64,000 nucleotides of DNA from Szabonella sp046295215 (lineage in GTDB: Bacteria; Pseudomonadota; Alphaproteobacteria; Rhodobacterales; Rhodobacteraceae): the NCBI GenBank assembly GCA_046295215.1, contig JBKBNP010000023.1, positions 1-64,000 on the forward strand, given 5' to 3'. The position numbers and the translations under genes are program-made. The notes under the pieces are model-generated. The model worked only from the letters and a program-made list of their open reading frames with translations, was not told where the DNA came from and searched no databases. Below, piece by piece: positions 41,654 through 50,838 of the stretch; positions within the stretch are counted from its first letter, which is position 1; each line of letters opens with the position of its first letter.

Positions 41654-43000
41654 ATGACCCTGTTCCGAGCCTTCAGCGGGCAGGCGCTCTTTGCCCGCGC
41701 CCTGCGCGGCTCTGCCTTCACCGCTGGCAGCTATGCGGCGGGGCAGGCACTGCGGCTCGCCTCCAACCTCATCCTCGCGCGGCTTCTCTTCCCCGAGGCT
41801 TTTGGCCTCATGGCGCTCGTGACCGTGGTTCTGGTCGGTCTGACGATGTTCTCCGATGTGGGCATCGGCCCCGCCATCTCACGCAGCCCGCGCGGCGACG
41901 ATCCGGAATTCCTGAACACTGCCTGGACCTTGCAACTGATCCGGGGCGGCGTTCTCTGGGCCGCGACGCTGGCGCTCGGTCCGCTCCTCGCATGGGCCTA
42001 TTCGGCGCCGCTGCTCGCCAGCCTGTTGCCGGTCGCGGGCCTGTCACTGCTGATCGCGGGGTTCAACCCGACCCGGATCGACACGGCGAACCGGCATTTG
42101 CTGCTCGGACGGGTCACGGCATTGGATCTGGCGGCACAGACCGTCGGCATCCTTGCCATGATCGCGCTGGCCTGGGCGACCGGGTCGGTCTGGTCGCTGG
42201 TGCTGGGGGCGGTTCTGACGGCGCTGGTCAAGCTGGGGCTCACGCATCAGTTCCTTCCCGGCCCGCGCAACCGTTTCCGCTGGGAACCCGCCGCCGGACA
42301 GGAACTGGTGCATTTCGGCAAGTGGATTTTCCTTTCCACCGCCTGCGGTTTCGTGATGGCGCAGGGTGACAGGCTGATCCTCGGGGCCTATCTGCCGCTC
42401 GATGCGCTTGGCGTCTACAATATCGGCTATTTCCTCGCCTCCTTTCCCTGGCTTCTGGGCGGGGCGGTGGTGATGAAGGTGATGATCCCGCTCTATCGCG
42501 ACGATCCGGCAGGGGCGAAGGCCACCAACGCCCCCCGCCTGCGCCGGTTGCGCATGGCCATGTCAGGGGGGCTGCTGCTGCTGCTGGGGGCGCTTGCCTT
42601 TGGCGGTGTGCCGCTGGTGGGCCTGCTCTATGATGACCGCTATGCGATGGCCGGGGCGGTCGTGGTGCTGGTGGCCTGCGTGCAGATGCCTGCGGTGATC
42701 GGGATGACCTATGATCAGGCAGCACTCGCGGCGGGCGATTCCCGCAACTTCTTCTTCGTGCTGCTGGCCAAGGCCACGGTCCAGACCGCCGCCTTCCTGA
42801 TCGGCGCCGAACTTGGCGGGCTTGCCGGCGCGCTGGCCGGGCAGGGGCTGGCCCTTGCCGCCGTGCATCCCCTCATCATCTGGCTGGCGCGGCGGCACCG
42901 GGTCTGGGATGCGCGGCACGATCTTGTCTGGTCGGTCGTCGCAGTGCTGCTGATTCTCGCGGCCCTCACCGTCAATCACGCCGCGATCTCGCAGCTTTGA
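41654..43000 (+). CDS. Oligosaccharide flippase (Wzx-type, polysaccharide transporter family)
   Basis: 448 residues from ATG 41654, the last reasonable start before the membrane segments (FTAGSYAAGQALRLASNLIL). The open frame upstream adds only low-complexity sequence. Twelve or more hydrophobic helices cover the whole length, with FSDVGIGPAISRSP and FGKWIFLSTACGFVMAQGDR typical of the PST/MOP flippase family. It should move undecaprenyl-linked repeat units across the inner membrane. The ExoY-like initiating transferase, the polymerase-like protein and the Wzz/CpsD pair encoded downstream support an exopolysaccharide role. Confidence 0.85.
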   Translation: MTLFRAFSGQALFARALRGSAFTAGSYAAGQALRLASNLILARLLFPEAFGLMALVTVVLVGLTMFSDVGIGPAISRSPRGDDPEFLNTAWTLQLIRGGVLWAATLALGPLLAWAYSAPLLASLLPVAGLSLLIAGFNPTRIDTANRHLLLGRVTALDLAAQTVGILAMIALAWATGSVWSLVLGAVLTALVKLGLTHQFLPGPRNRFRWEPAAGQELVHFGKWIFLSTACGFVMAQGDRLILGAYLPLDALGVYNIGYFLASFPWLLGGAVVMKVMIPLYRDDPAGAKATNAPRLRRLRMAMSGGLLLLLGALAFGGVPLVGLLYDDRYAMAGAVVVLVACVQMPAVIGMTYDQAALAAGDSRNFFFVLLAKATVQTAAFLIGAELGGLAGALAGQGLALAAVHPLIIWLARRHRVWDARHDLVWSVVAVLLILAALTVNHAAISQL

Positions 43001-43158
43001 CCCCCGGATCAGGTCGGATCCGGTCGGCGGATTTCCGCAACTCCGCCTTGGCAAAAGACCGTTTGCGCCCGATTCACGCCATATTTGTCCAGCACACAGA
43101 CATTACGGGTTGACGTGATCGACAACTATCGCTCTGGTTGAGTCAAAGGAGTTTCAGA

Positions 43159-43362
43159 ATGGCTATCGCAATCATTCTCCTCGGCACGGTGTCAGGCCTC
43201 GCTTCCGTGATCGCGGCATTGCTGATCGGGGCGCCACTCTGGGTCGCGCTTCTGACCTATCCGCTTGCCGGGCTGGTTTCCGCCGCCCTTGCCATCGCAT
43301 TCGCCTCCGCCTCGCTGCAGAAAGAAGAGACCTCCGTCGGCTCCACTGTCGCCGAGGCCTGA
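43159..43362 (+). CDS. Small two-helix membrane protein of unknown function
   Basis: 67 residues from ATG 43159, with aaaggag at seven bases; an in-frame TTG at 43138 is less likely. Two hydrophobic segments (AIAIILLGTVSGLASVIAAL and VALLTYPLAGLVSAALAIAF) are joined by a short turn, and a polar tail of about 13 residues follows. No family recognised. Its good ribosome-binding site and its place between flippase and sugar transferase genes suggest it is real and may belong to the polysaccharide locus. Confidence 0.7.
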   Translation: MAIAIILLGTVSGLASVIAALLIGAPLWVALLTYPLAGLVSAALAIAFASASLQKEETSVGSTVAEA

Positions 43363-43805
43363 GCATCCGTTTCGTCCAGCATTGGAAACAATGCCTCTTG
43401 CCGCTTTTTTCAGAATCCCGTCATCTCTGACCACTCGTTCGCAGCAGACCCGCGCCCCGCTTCCCTCGAATCACTTTGAGGCGGTCGAAAGCGACGAAGC
43501 TCCATTTTTCAATCACAGGTTGAAGCCGCCAGAATGTGGCAAGACAAGGGCGATCCTGTGTCGAAATGATTTGATTAACCGGGCGGGACAAGCGCGATTT
43601 CAAGCGCATGGTTCTCGCCAATACCCCTAAAATACAGATAAAATGGACCCTGGGGGCGTTACTGCCGAGTGTGGGTCATGGGCTTTTGGATTGTTGGACG
43701 ACGCGGCCTCAGGGCCGCGACAGATGAGTTATTTTTTGATGCTGGCCGGTTGATCGACGAGTTTTCATGCGCTGAATACCACCGTTTGTCGCGGGAGGGT
43801 GGACA
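43363..43805 (+). other. Long leader/intergenic region before the sugar transferase gene, with a hairpin
   Basis: 443 bases without a credible gene. It contains an exact 7-bp hairpin with a tetraloop (cgcggcc 43702-43708, ggccgcg 43713-43719) about 85 bases before the sugar transferase start, and AT-rich stretches near 43625-43645 (aaaatacagataaaatgg) that could be promoter elements. The sugar transferase ribosome-binding site gggagggtgg is at the very end. Confidence 0.5.
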
Positions 43806-44525
43806 ATGACCGTCACCTTTCATGAGTTTCCGCCCCGCAAGAAAACCGGGGCAAAGGTCTTGGCGGTGGCAACGATTGCGCCCCCCGCCAATGCCGGGCT
43901 GGCCGAAAAGCCTCCGGCCGGGATCTATCGACGGGCGTTGAAACGCGCCTTCGACATTTCGGTCGTGGTCCTCGCCGCGCCCTTCGTGGTGCCGCTGGTC
44001 TTTGGTCTTGCGATGGCGGTGCGACGCGATGGCGGTCACGCCTTCTACACGCAGCAGCGGGTCGGCAAGGATGGCCGCCACTTCCGCATGTGGAAGCTGC
44101 GCAGCATGGTCACGGACGCGGATGCGCGGATGGCAGATTATCTTGCCGCCCATCCTGACGCACGGCGCGAGTGGGAGGAGACGCAAAAGCTCAAGCGTGA
44201 CCCGCGCATCACCAGTTTCGGGCAGTTCCTGCGCCGCTCGTCGCTGGATGAGCTGCCGCAACTGTGGAATGTGCTGACCGGCGACATGAGCCTTGTGGGG
44301 CCACGGCCGATGATGCTCAACCAGCAGGCGCTTTACCCCGGAAGCGCCTATTACCGGCTGCGACCGGGCATCACCGGCCCCTGGCAGACCTCGGGGCGCA
44401 ATGACACGAGCTTTGGCGCGCGAGCAGACTTCGATGCGGATTATGACCGGACGCTGTCCTTTGGCACGGATATGCGGCTTCTGGTCCGGACAGTCGGTGT
44501 GGTTCTGAAATGCACGGGATATTGA
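43806..44525 (+). CDS. exoY: Exopolysaccharide initiating sugar transferase (ExoY-like, polyprenyl-phosphate)
   Basis: 239 residues. One membrane helix (FDISVVVLAAPFVVPLVFGL, about 47-70) is followed by the bacterial sugar transferase domain: FYTQQRVGKDGRHFRMWKLR, then MVTDAD, LKRDPRITSFGQFLRRSSLD, ELPQLWNVLTGDMSLVGPRP and YRLRPGITGPWQTSGRND. Short proteins of this type (no N-terminal helix bundle, unlike WbaP/GumD) transfer galactose- or glucose-1-phosphate to undecaprenyl phosphate and start repeat-unit assembly. The start follows gggagggtggaca. A bidirectional terminator separates it from the convergent Wzz/GumC gene. Confidence 0.88.
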   Translation: MTVTFHEFPPRKKTGAKVLAVATIAPPANAGLAEKPPAGIYRRALKRAFDISVVVLAAPFVVPLVFGLAMAVRRDGGHAFYTQQRVGKDGRHFRMWKLRSMVTDADARMADYLAAHPDARREWEETQKLKRDPRITSFGQFLRRSSLDELPQLWNVLTGDMSLVGPRPMMLNQQALYPGSAYYRLRPGITGPWQTSGRNDTSFGARADFDADYDRTLSFGTDMRLLVRTVGVVLKCTGY

Positions 44526-44553
44526 CAGCCGTCCGATCCCGTCCCGGCTTGTG

Positions 44554-44587
44554 AAAAGGCCCCGCCAGCGATCTGGCGGGGCCTTTT
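44554..44587. terminator. Bidirectional rho-independent terminator
   Basis: aaaaggccccgccag (44554-44568) pairs with ctggcggggcctttt (44573-44587) around the loop cgat. T runs on both strands let it stop both the sugar transferase transcript and the convergent Wzz/CpsD transcript, whose stop codon is at 44621. Confidence 0.88.
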
Positions 44588-44620
44588 GTCTGTCCGGGCA
44601 ACCAGGCGGCCGGGCAAACG

Positions 44621-46084
44621 TCACGTCACAGCAACACCGATCATCAGGATCAACAGCACCGCCGATCCGCCCATGGCAATCCCCATCGGGGAAAGCCGGT
44701 CCGGGCCCGCCCCGCTGACCAGTATCCGGGCTTCCCCCGCAAAACGCCCGGCCCGCGCCGGAAGCGCACCGATCCGGGCCTCGGCTCCCCTTGCCGCCGA
44801 CGGCCTCGCCGATTGGCCACCGCCACGATGCGGCGACATCCCCCGGGCGAACGCTCCGTCCGGCACAGGCTCCCCGATCCCCCGGATCGGCGGAATCGCG
44901 ACGATCGGTGTCAGATCCAGTTCCCGTTCCACCTGCGCGCGGGTGCGCAGCACGGGATTGAGCATATCCATGACAAAGGCGAGCCCCACGCCCAGCATCA
45001 GGCTTGCCAGCGCCCCCGCCACCGCCAGCTTCCGCCGCCCGCCGCTGACCGGGTAATCGGGTTCCATCGCGCGTTCCAGCAGGGTGAAGGTTTCGCCCTG
45101 CTGGCGCTGTTCCACATCCATCGCGGTGCGCGCCTCGGCCAGACGGCGGGTCACCGCCTCGAACTGGTCCTGCACCTGGTCAAGGTTGCGCTCGAATGCC
45201 GACAGGCGGCGGTCCACCTCGGGCGCCAGCAGCAGTAGCCCGCGGATCTCGGACCGGCTGGCATCGAGCGCGGCGCGCTGCGCCGCCAGCGTCGCGATCT
45301 GCTCCTCCAGCGTTTCGATCTGGCGGCGGTCGGTGATCCGCTGTGACTGGCGGGCGGCCACCGCATCGCGCTCATTGCGCAGCCCGACGAGCGTCTGGTC
45401 CAGCGCCCGCAAATCGGTTTCAAGACCGACCAGTTCCTGTTCCCGAAGGGCCCGCTGCGCCGGCAGGGCTGCGGCATTCTCGACCTTGAAGGCGGCAAGT
45501 TCCGTTTCGATCCGCGCAATCTGGTCGCGCAGTTCCGCCTGCTGCCGGGTGAAGAACTCCACCGACTCGCGAGCCCGTCCGGTCTGCACCTCGGCCCCGG
45601 CATCAAGGATGCTCTGCGCGAAATCATTGGCGACGCGGGCGGCCTTGGCCCGGGTGTCGGCCTGCGCATAGACGATCAGCGCGGAGACCTGCGAGGGCGC
45701 GCCGAATTGCGGGGAAGCGACGCTGGCAACAGGCTGGAACCGCACCGCAAGACGCAGGAGATGCACCTTCTCGTCATCGCTGAGCGGCAGCCCGTCATAG
45801 AGCCCATGGCGCGCGATCACGGCAAGCATGTTTTCCCGCGTCGTCAATCGCTGTTCGATGGCCTGCAACCGCTGGGCGGACTGGCTGGGCACCTGCACGC
45901 CCGAGGTCGGATCGGTGACGATCGGGGTCTGCACCTGGATCACGGCACCGCTTTCGAACACATCGGGCTTGGCCATCACATAAAGCAACGTCATTACCAC
46001 ACCGAACACGGCGACTGCCCCGATCAGCAGGCGGCGGCGGATCAGCAGGCCGATCAGTTCGTCAATGGACTGGATCTGCCCCAT
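44621..46084 (-). CDS. Polysaccharide chain-length/export protein (Wzz/GumC family)
   Basis: 487 residues. A first membrane helix (LLIGAVAVFGVVMTLLYVMA, about 20-40) is followed by a large periplasmic region that is mostly coiled coil (about 165-350, e.g. RDQIARIETELAAFKVENAA), a second helix (LAVAGALASLMLGVGLAFVM, about 365-385) and a third near the end (GGSAVLLILMIGVAVT). Such proteins set chain length or bridge to the outer membrane with a CpsD-type kinase partner. That partner gene lies three bases upstream on the same strand. The cytosolic tail between helices two and three (about 400-470) is rich in Arg, Ala and Gly and has no kinase domain, so the kinase is a separate protein here. Confidence 0.84.
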   Translation of the reverse strand: MGQIQSIDELIGLLIRRRLLIGAVAVFGVVMTLLYVMAKPDVFESGAVIQVQTPIVTDPTSGVQVPSQSAQRLQAIEQRLTTRENMLAVIARHGLYDGLPLSDDEKVHLLRLAVRFQPVASVASPQFGAPSQVSALIVYAQADTRAKAARVANDFAQSILDAGAEVQTGRARESVEFFTRQQAELRDQIARIETELAAFKVENAAALPAQRALREQELVGLETDLRALDQTLVGLRNERDAVAARQSQRITDRRQIETLEEQIATLAAQRAALDASRSEIRGLLLLAPEVDRRLSAFERNLDQVQDQFEAVTRRLAEARTAMDVEQRQQGETFTLLERAMEPDYPVSGGRRKLAVAGALASLMLGVGLAFVMDMLNPVLRTRAQVERELDLTPIVAIPPIRGIGEPVPDGAFARGMSPHRGGGQSARPSAARGAEARIGALPARAGRFAGEARILVSGAGPDRLSPMGIAMGGSAVLLILMIGVAVT

Positions 46085-46087
46085 GGC

Positions 46088-47038
46088 TCACCCCTTCCGG
46101 CCATAGCGGTAGCGGGACAGATCGCGGTCCTGCGCGCGGTTCAGCACGACACCCAGAATCGGGATCTGCCCGTCCATGATCTTTTCGCAGGCCCGCACCT
46201 CTGCCGCGGTCGTACGCGTGGCGTCGATCACCAGAAGTGCTGCATCGACGAACGGGGCCAGCGCCAGAACGTCATCGGAAACCAGCGCGGGGGGCGTGTC
46301 GAACAGCGCCACCTGCGGGTCGAGCCCCTCCATCATCGCGGCAAGGCTGTCAGCGGTGACCGGGTCGTGCAGAAGTTCCGCCGCATCGGGCACCGGGGCC
46401 GCGTTGAAGCCCAGCGCCAGCGTCCGGCCGATCCGCCGCAGATGGCATTCGAAAGGTTGTTCGCCCGCCAGAACCTCGCGCAGGGCTCCGGCATCGCCCA
46501 GACCGAACATCCTGGCCAGTCGCGGGGCGCGCAATTCGAGGTCCAGCAGCAGCGTCCGGCTGTTCGGGCGACGCGCCAGCGACAAGGCGAGGTTCGCGGC
46601 AACAAGGCTCTTGCCGCAGCCATGGGTGGGCGAGGTCACCACGATCCTGCGCCAGCCCCGGTCCTGCATCGGTTGCAGGATACGGGTGCGCAGCAGGTCG
46701 AAATAAGCGGTCGCCGGGTTCTGTGCCGGATTTGTGAACAAACCGTTTCGCGCCAGAAGCGCCTCGTCCGGCACCATCGGATTGACCGATTCCCAGACCC
46801 TTTCCGGCCTTGGCGGTGCGAGGTCGAGCGGGGCGGAAGGATGCGCGGAGGGTGCGTCCAGAGCGGCGGCAACCGGATTTCCGGCAATGGTGCGGCCCTG
46901 CCGGAACAGCGATGGCCCAGCCGGTCGGGCACGCTTGCGTTCTTCCGCCATCCTGCGGAAGCTCTGCTCATCCATCTCACCCTGCTCCAGATCAGCCGGG
47001 TTTTCAGCCGATACCATCAATATGTCGTGGTTCGCCAT
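46088..47038 (-). CDS. CpsD/CapB-type BY-kinase-like ATPase of exopolysaccharide synthesis
   Basis: 316 residues. The P-loop near residue 140 reads VTSPTHGCGKSLVAANLALS, followed by LLLDLELRAPRLARMFG (Walker A') and VALFDTPPALVSDD (Walker B). This is the ParA-like fold of bacterial tyrosine kinases. The usual tyrosine-rich C-terminal tail is very short, with only YRYGRKG at the end, so autophosphorylation may be limited to two tyrosines. A long N-terminal extension (about 1-100) is poorly conserved. It pairs with the Wzz/GumC protein encoded three bases downstream and should regulate export or polymerisation. Confidence 0.83.
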   Translation of the reverse strand: MANHDILMVSAENPADLEQGEMDEQSFRRMAEERKRARPAGPSLFRQGRTIAGNPVAAALDAPSAHPSAPLDLAPPRPERVWESVNPMVPDEALLARNGLFTNPAQNPATAYFDLLRTRILQPMQDRGWRRIVVTSPTHGCGKSLVAANLALSLARRPNSRTLLLDLELRAPRLARMFGLGDAGALREVLAGEQPFECHLRRIGRTLALGFNAAPVPDAAELLHDPVTADSLAAMMEGLDPQVALFDTPPALVSDDVLALAPFVDAALLVIDATRTTAAEVRACEKIMDGQIPILGVVLNRAQDRDLSRYRYGRKG

Positions 47039-47328
47039 GCGATCTTCCGGCTCCTGCTGCCCCCCGGGACTTTGGCGTCCCGGACTGGATTAACGTTCGT
47101 TTACCCGCCATGCAGCAGGCTGAGGACCGGACAGACCGGCAAGCGCCACGCCTGCAGGACGCGGCCATTGCCGGAATCGACCGAGCCCCCGCCCGGAGAG
47201 TCATGATTAGCCGATATGGTCGAAAAATGAAAGGGCTATGGCCCGTTTCACAAGGCATGCCGGGGCATGGTCAAGGGCTTTCGCAGGGCCTAGACTATGC
47301 CCCGGATCGGGCAGTCGGGACAGTTGCG

Positions 47329-48324
47329 ATGGCAGGCGGAAAGGCCCGGACCGGAGGGCCGCAAAAGGCCATGGTCGATGCGGTCGTGATCGGCCGCAAC
47401 GAGGGTGCGCGGCTTCTGGCCTGCCTTGCCTCGTTGCAGGGCCGGGTCCGCCGGATCATCTATGTCGACAGCGGCTCCACCGATGGCAGCGCAGCGCAGG
47501 CGGCGGCGGCAGGGGCGGAGGTGGTCGCGCTGGACATGTCCCGGCCTTTCACCGCGGCCCGCGCGCGCAATGCGGGACTGGCGCGGCTGGACGGCGAGGG
47601 CTGGGTGCAGATGGTCGATGGCGATTGCAGCCTCGATCCAGGCTGGATTGCCGCGGCACTGGATTTTGCGACGGAACATCCCGGCGCGGTGGTGATCTGT
47701 GGCCGCAGGCGTGAACGCTTTCCCGAGGCCTCGGCCTACAACCGGCTGTGCGACCGGGAATGGAATACTCCCATTGGCCGCGCCGATGCCTGTGGCGGCG
47801 ATGCGCTGATGCGGTTGCCGGCGCTGAGGGCGGTCGGGGGGTATGATCCTGCCCTGATCGCGGGCGAGGAGCCTGACCTGTGCCTGCGGCTCGCGCGACA
47901 AGGGGGGGAGATCTGGCGCATCGACGCGGAAATGACCCTGCATGATGCCGCGATGACCCGTTTCGGCCAATGGTGGCGGCGGACCCGCCGCTCGGGCCAT
48001 GCCTTTGCCGAAGGCGCGGCACGGCATGGCGCGGGGCCGGAACGCCACTGGGTCGCCGAAACCCGCCGCGCGGTGGTCTGGGGGGCGGGGGTGCCGCTGG
48101 CGGCGCTGCTGCTGGGCGCGCTGCATCCGGCGGGGTTTGCGGTGCTGCTGCTCTGGCCCTTGCAGGTGGTCCGGCTGGGCTGGCGCTGGCGGAACGAGGG
48201 GCGCGCGGGTTGGGAAGCGGCCTTCTTCGCGGTTCTGGGCAGGCTCCCCGAGGCGCAGGGGGTTCTGGGCTACTGGATCAACCGGCTGCGGCGACGGCAG
48301 GCCGGGCTGATCGAATACAAGTAA
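47329..48324 (+). CDS. Glycosyltransferase family 2
   Basis: 331 residues from ATG 47329; ATG 47371 (MVDAVVIGRNEGARLLACL) is an alternative start closer to the conserved domain. GT-A fold: VVIGRNEGARLLACLASLQG, VDSGSTDGSAAQAAAAGAEV, MVDGDCSLDPGWIAAALD (metal-binding aspartates), ACGGDALMRLPALRAVGGYD and GEEPDLCLRLARQGGEIWRI. Two hydrophobic helices at the C-terminus (about 265-300) anchor it to the membrane. It probably adds a sugar during exopolysaccharide repeat assembly. The 290 bases upstream, shared divergently with the CpsD-like gene, hold both promoters. Its stop codon touches the stop of the convergent WecG/TagA gene. Confidence 0.83.
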   Translation: MAGGKARTGGPQKAMVDAVVIGRNEGARLLACLASLQGRVRRIIYVDSGSTDGSAAQAAAAGAEVVALDMSRPFTAARARNAGLARLDGEGWVQMVDGDCSLDPGWIAAALDFATEHPGAVVICGRRRERFPEASAYNRLCDREWNTPIGRADACGGDALMRLPALRAVGGYDPALIAGEEPDLCLRLARQGGEIWRIDAEMTLHDAAMTRFGQWWRRTRRSGHAFAEGAARHGAGPERHWVAETRRAVVWGAGVPLAALLLGALHPAGFAVLLLWPLQVVRLGWRWRNEGRAGWEAAFFAVLGRLPEAQGVLGYWINRLRRRQAGLIEYK

Positions 48325-49080
48325 TCACGCACCGCCCCGCAGCCGCAGCGCCGCCACCGCCTGCCCCGGCAGGATCACCGCACAGGCGGCATAGCGCGGC
48401 ACCAGCCGACGCGGGCTTTGCAAGGCCCGCCAGAGCCATTCCAATGCCAGCGCCCGCGCCCAGTGCGGCGCACGGACCTGATGCCCCGACAGGAAATCGA
48501 GCCCTGCCCCCACCGAGGCAAAGCCCATCCGGGGCGCGAGGGTCCGGCCAAGGGCAGCCAGACGTTCCTGTTTCGGTGCCCCGAGCGCCAGAAGGCAGAG
48601 CCCGGGCCCGATACGGTCCAGATCGGCGAGGATGGCCCGCGCCTCCTCCCCCTCCGGATCGAAGCCGTAGGGGGGCGCGATGGTCGCCTCGATCCTCACC
48701 CCCGGCAGGGCGGCGCGCAGATGGTCTGCCGCCCCCGCAAGTGCGGCATCGCTGCTGCCCAGAAGCACCACCGGGCGTACCTTGTCACGCGCGACCCGCA
48801 CCAGCGGGATCACCAGATCGGATCCGGGCACCAGCCCGACAGGCCGCCCCGCAAGCCGCGACAGCCAGACAATCGGGTTGCCATCCGCCACGACGAAATC
48901 CTGCGCCGCATAGGCTGTCACAAAGCTCCGGTCCCGCCGCAGTTTCACCAGGTGGTCAAGGTTGATCGTCGCCAGTGCGAACCCCTCCCCCGCCTCCAGC
49001 CACGCGCCAACCGAGGCCAGGACCGCCGCCGCATCGGGATGGGTGACACGCAGAACTGTATCGCGAAAGTGAAATTCCAC
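48325..49080 (-). CDS. WecG/TagA/CpsF-family glycosyltransferase
   Basis: 251 residues. The family signature is clear: FALATINLDHLVKLRRDRSF, VVADGNPIVWLSRLAGRPVG, VPGSDLVIPL, then VVLLGSSDAALAGAADHLRA, LCLLALGAPKQERLAALG and GFASVGAGLDFLSGHQVRAP. These enzymes transfer ManNAc(A), glucuronic acid or similar to a lipid-linked acceptor as the second or later step of polysaccharide assembly. Its TGA lies immediately next to the TAA of the convergent glycosyltransferase gene, so no terminator separates them. Confidence 0.88.
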   Translation of the reverse strand: MEFHFRDTVLRVTHPDAAAVLASVGAWLEAGEGFALATINLDHLVKLRRDRSFVTAYAAQDFVVADGNPIVWLSRLAGRPVGLVPGSDLVIPLVRVARDKVRPVVLLGSSDAALAGAADHLRAALPGVRIEATIAPPYGFDPEGEEARAILADLDRIGPGLCLLALGAPKQERLAALGRTLAPRMGFASVGAGLDFLSGHQVRAPHWARALALEWLWRALQSPRRLVPRYAACAVILPGQAVAALRLRGGA

Positions 49081-49425
49081 AGGATCGGCCCAATCGGTCA
49101 GAACGGCGTTCTTCTAGCATGGAAAACCACCTTCCGCGACGGTTACGCGCGGCCTGAAGGGCTGAACAGGTGCCATGTTCCGGCAACTCAGTGTTTCCCG
49201 GAAGCGGCCGCGCCTCCGGTGAGCCCCGGGAAATCCATTCAAAACCATGGGTCTGATGCCAGACTGTCGGCGGAGAGCGGTCACGGCCGATCCCTTTGCC
49301 GTTCCGACGGACCGGCAGAATATGGAACGGAACGCGCATCCATGTTACGACATTCCACCGAATTCCGCGCCCCCGGCTGTGTGTCCGCAGCCTGCACCGA
49401 AACCCCGACCCGAAGCCCCGGCCCG
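49081..49425. other. Divergent intergenic region, WecG-like gene / polymerase gene
   Basis: 345 bases between two divergent start codons. An in-frame ATG at 49341 would lengthen the polymerase by 28 residues, but without a hydrophobic or conserved sequence. No repeat, RNA or hairpin terminator was recognised. Presumed promoter region for both genes. Confidence 0.4.
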
Positions 49426-50838
49426 ATGCCCAATCCGATTGCCTATCTGATGTTGCTGGTCTGGCCGGTTCTGGCAACCGTCCTGTTCCGGCATCTGCCA
49501 AGGGAAAAGGCGCTGGTCTGGTCGATCCTCGGGGCCTACATGCTGCTGCCGCCGCTGGCGAGCTTCAACCTGCCCGCCGTGCCGAACATGGACAAGTTCA
49601 CCATCTCGAACCTCTGTGCGCTGGTGCTGGCGGTCTGGCTGCTGGGGGAAAGGCCGCGCATCCTGCCCGAAAATCCCATCGGCAAGGCACTGATGGTGCT
49701 GTTCATCGCGGGCCCCTTTGCCACGGCCCTGACCAATCCCGACATCATCCCGATCTTCGCCAAGGATGTGCCTGCGCTGCGGATCTACGACTCGCTCGCC
49801 TCGGTCAGCTATCAGATCATTGCGCTGATCCCGTTCTTTCTGGCCCGGCGGATGCTGGCCACGGCAGAGGGTATGAAGGTGATGGTGCAGATCCTCGTGG
49901 TGGCAGGGCTGATCTATTCCGTGCCGATGGCGATCGAATCGCGCCTGTCGCCGCAGATCAACATCTGGGTCTACGGCTTTTTCCAGCATGATTTCTCGCA
50001 AACCATGCGCGACGGCGGGTTCCGCCCGATGGTGTTCATGCCGCATGGGCTGTGGGTGGCCTTCTTTGCACTGATGGCGGCGATGTCGGCGCTGCTGCTG
50101 TTCCGGCTTTCCCCGGCGGCGGAGCGGCCCCGGACGCTGGTGATCTGGCTCTACCTGATGGTCATTCTGGTCCTGTGCCGCAGCACAGGGCCGATGGTCT
50201 ATGCGCTGGGCCTGATCCCGGTAATCCTCTTTGCCGGGCGGCGGGTGCAGGTCATTCTGGCCGGGCTGATGGCGGTGGTCGTGATGACCTATCCCCTGCT
50301 GCGCGGCGCGCAGCTCATTCCGCTGGACGCCATTCTGGACATGGCGCTGTCCTACAGCGTGGACCGGCACCAGTCGCTGGAATTCCGCATCATCAACGAA
50401 GAGCTTCTGCTGGCCCGCGCGATGGAAAAGCCGTGGTTCGGCTGGGGCGGATATGGGCGCGCGCTGATCCTCGATCCGATCACCGGGGCAATCCGGTCAA
50501 TCCCGGATGGCCAGTGGATCATCGTGCTGGGCACCTATGGCTGGGCCGGATATATCGCGGAGTTCGGTCTGCTGACATTGCCGCTTTTCCTGTTGATGCG
50601 CGAGGCGGTTCTGGGCCGGCCCGCCGACCTGTCACCCTATGCTGCGCTGATCGCGCTGATCTATGCGGCCAACCTTGCCGATCTTCTGCCCAATGCGACG
50701 CTGATCCCGTTCAGTTGGCTGATGGCGGGGGCCATTCTGGGCCATGCCGAAATGCTGGCCCGCGCGCGCCGCCAGCGACAGCAGGAGGCATGGCGCGAGG
50801 AGCTTGCCATCCGCAGCGGTCCCCGCACGGTGTTGTGA
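49426..50838 (+). CDS. Multi-pass membrane protein, probable O-antigen/exopolysaccharide polymerase (Wzy-like)
   Basis: 470 residues from ATG 49426, just before the first membrane helix (IAYLMLLVWPVLATVLF). About eleven hydrophobic segments are seen. Between them is a larger loop with VDRHQSLEFRIINEELLLAR and KPWFGWGGYGRALI. This loop, with an arginine-containing R-x-x-x-x-E stretch and a WFGWG motif, is typical of O-antigen ligase/polymerase proteins. It should join repeat units on the periplasmic side. The gene is flanked by glycosyltransferases and the PKS operon. Wzy and WaaL-type ligases are hard to separate by sequence; polymerase is preferred because of the locus. Confidence 0.75.
   Translation: MPNPIAYLMLLVWPVLATVLFRHLPREKALVWSILGAYMLLPPLASFNLPAVPNMDKFTISNLCALVLAVWLLGERPRILPENPIGKALMVLFIAGPFATALTNPDIIPIFAKDVPALRIYDSLASVSYQIIALIPFFLARRMLATAEGMKVMVQILVVAGLIYSVPMAIESRLSPQINIWVYGFFQHDFSQTMRDGGFRPMVFMPHGLWVAFFALMAAMSALLLFRLSPAAERPRTLVIWLYLMVILVLCRSTGPMVYALGLIPVILFAGRRVQVILAGLMAVVVMTYPLLRGAQLIPLDAILDMALSYSVDRHQSLEFRIINEELLLARAMEKPWFGWGGYGRALILDPITGAIRSIPDGQWIIVLGTYGWAGYIAEFGLLTLPLFLLMREAVLGRPADLSPYAALIALIYAANLADLLPNATLIPFSWLMAGAILGHAEMLARARRQRQQEAWREELAIRSGPRTVL

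Noticed and set aside
46810..47328. Upstream extension of the glycosyltransferase frame
   Set aside because: It overlaps the divergent CpsD-like gene and encodes no conserved sequence.
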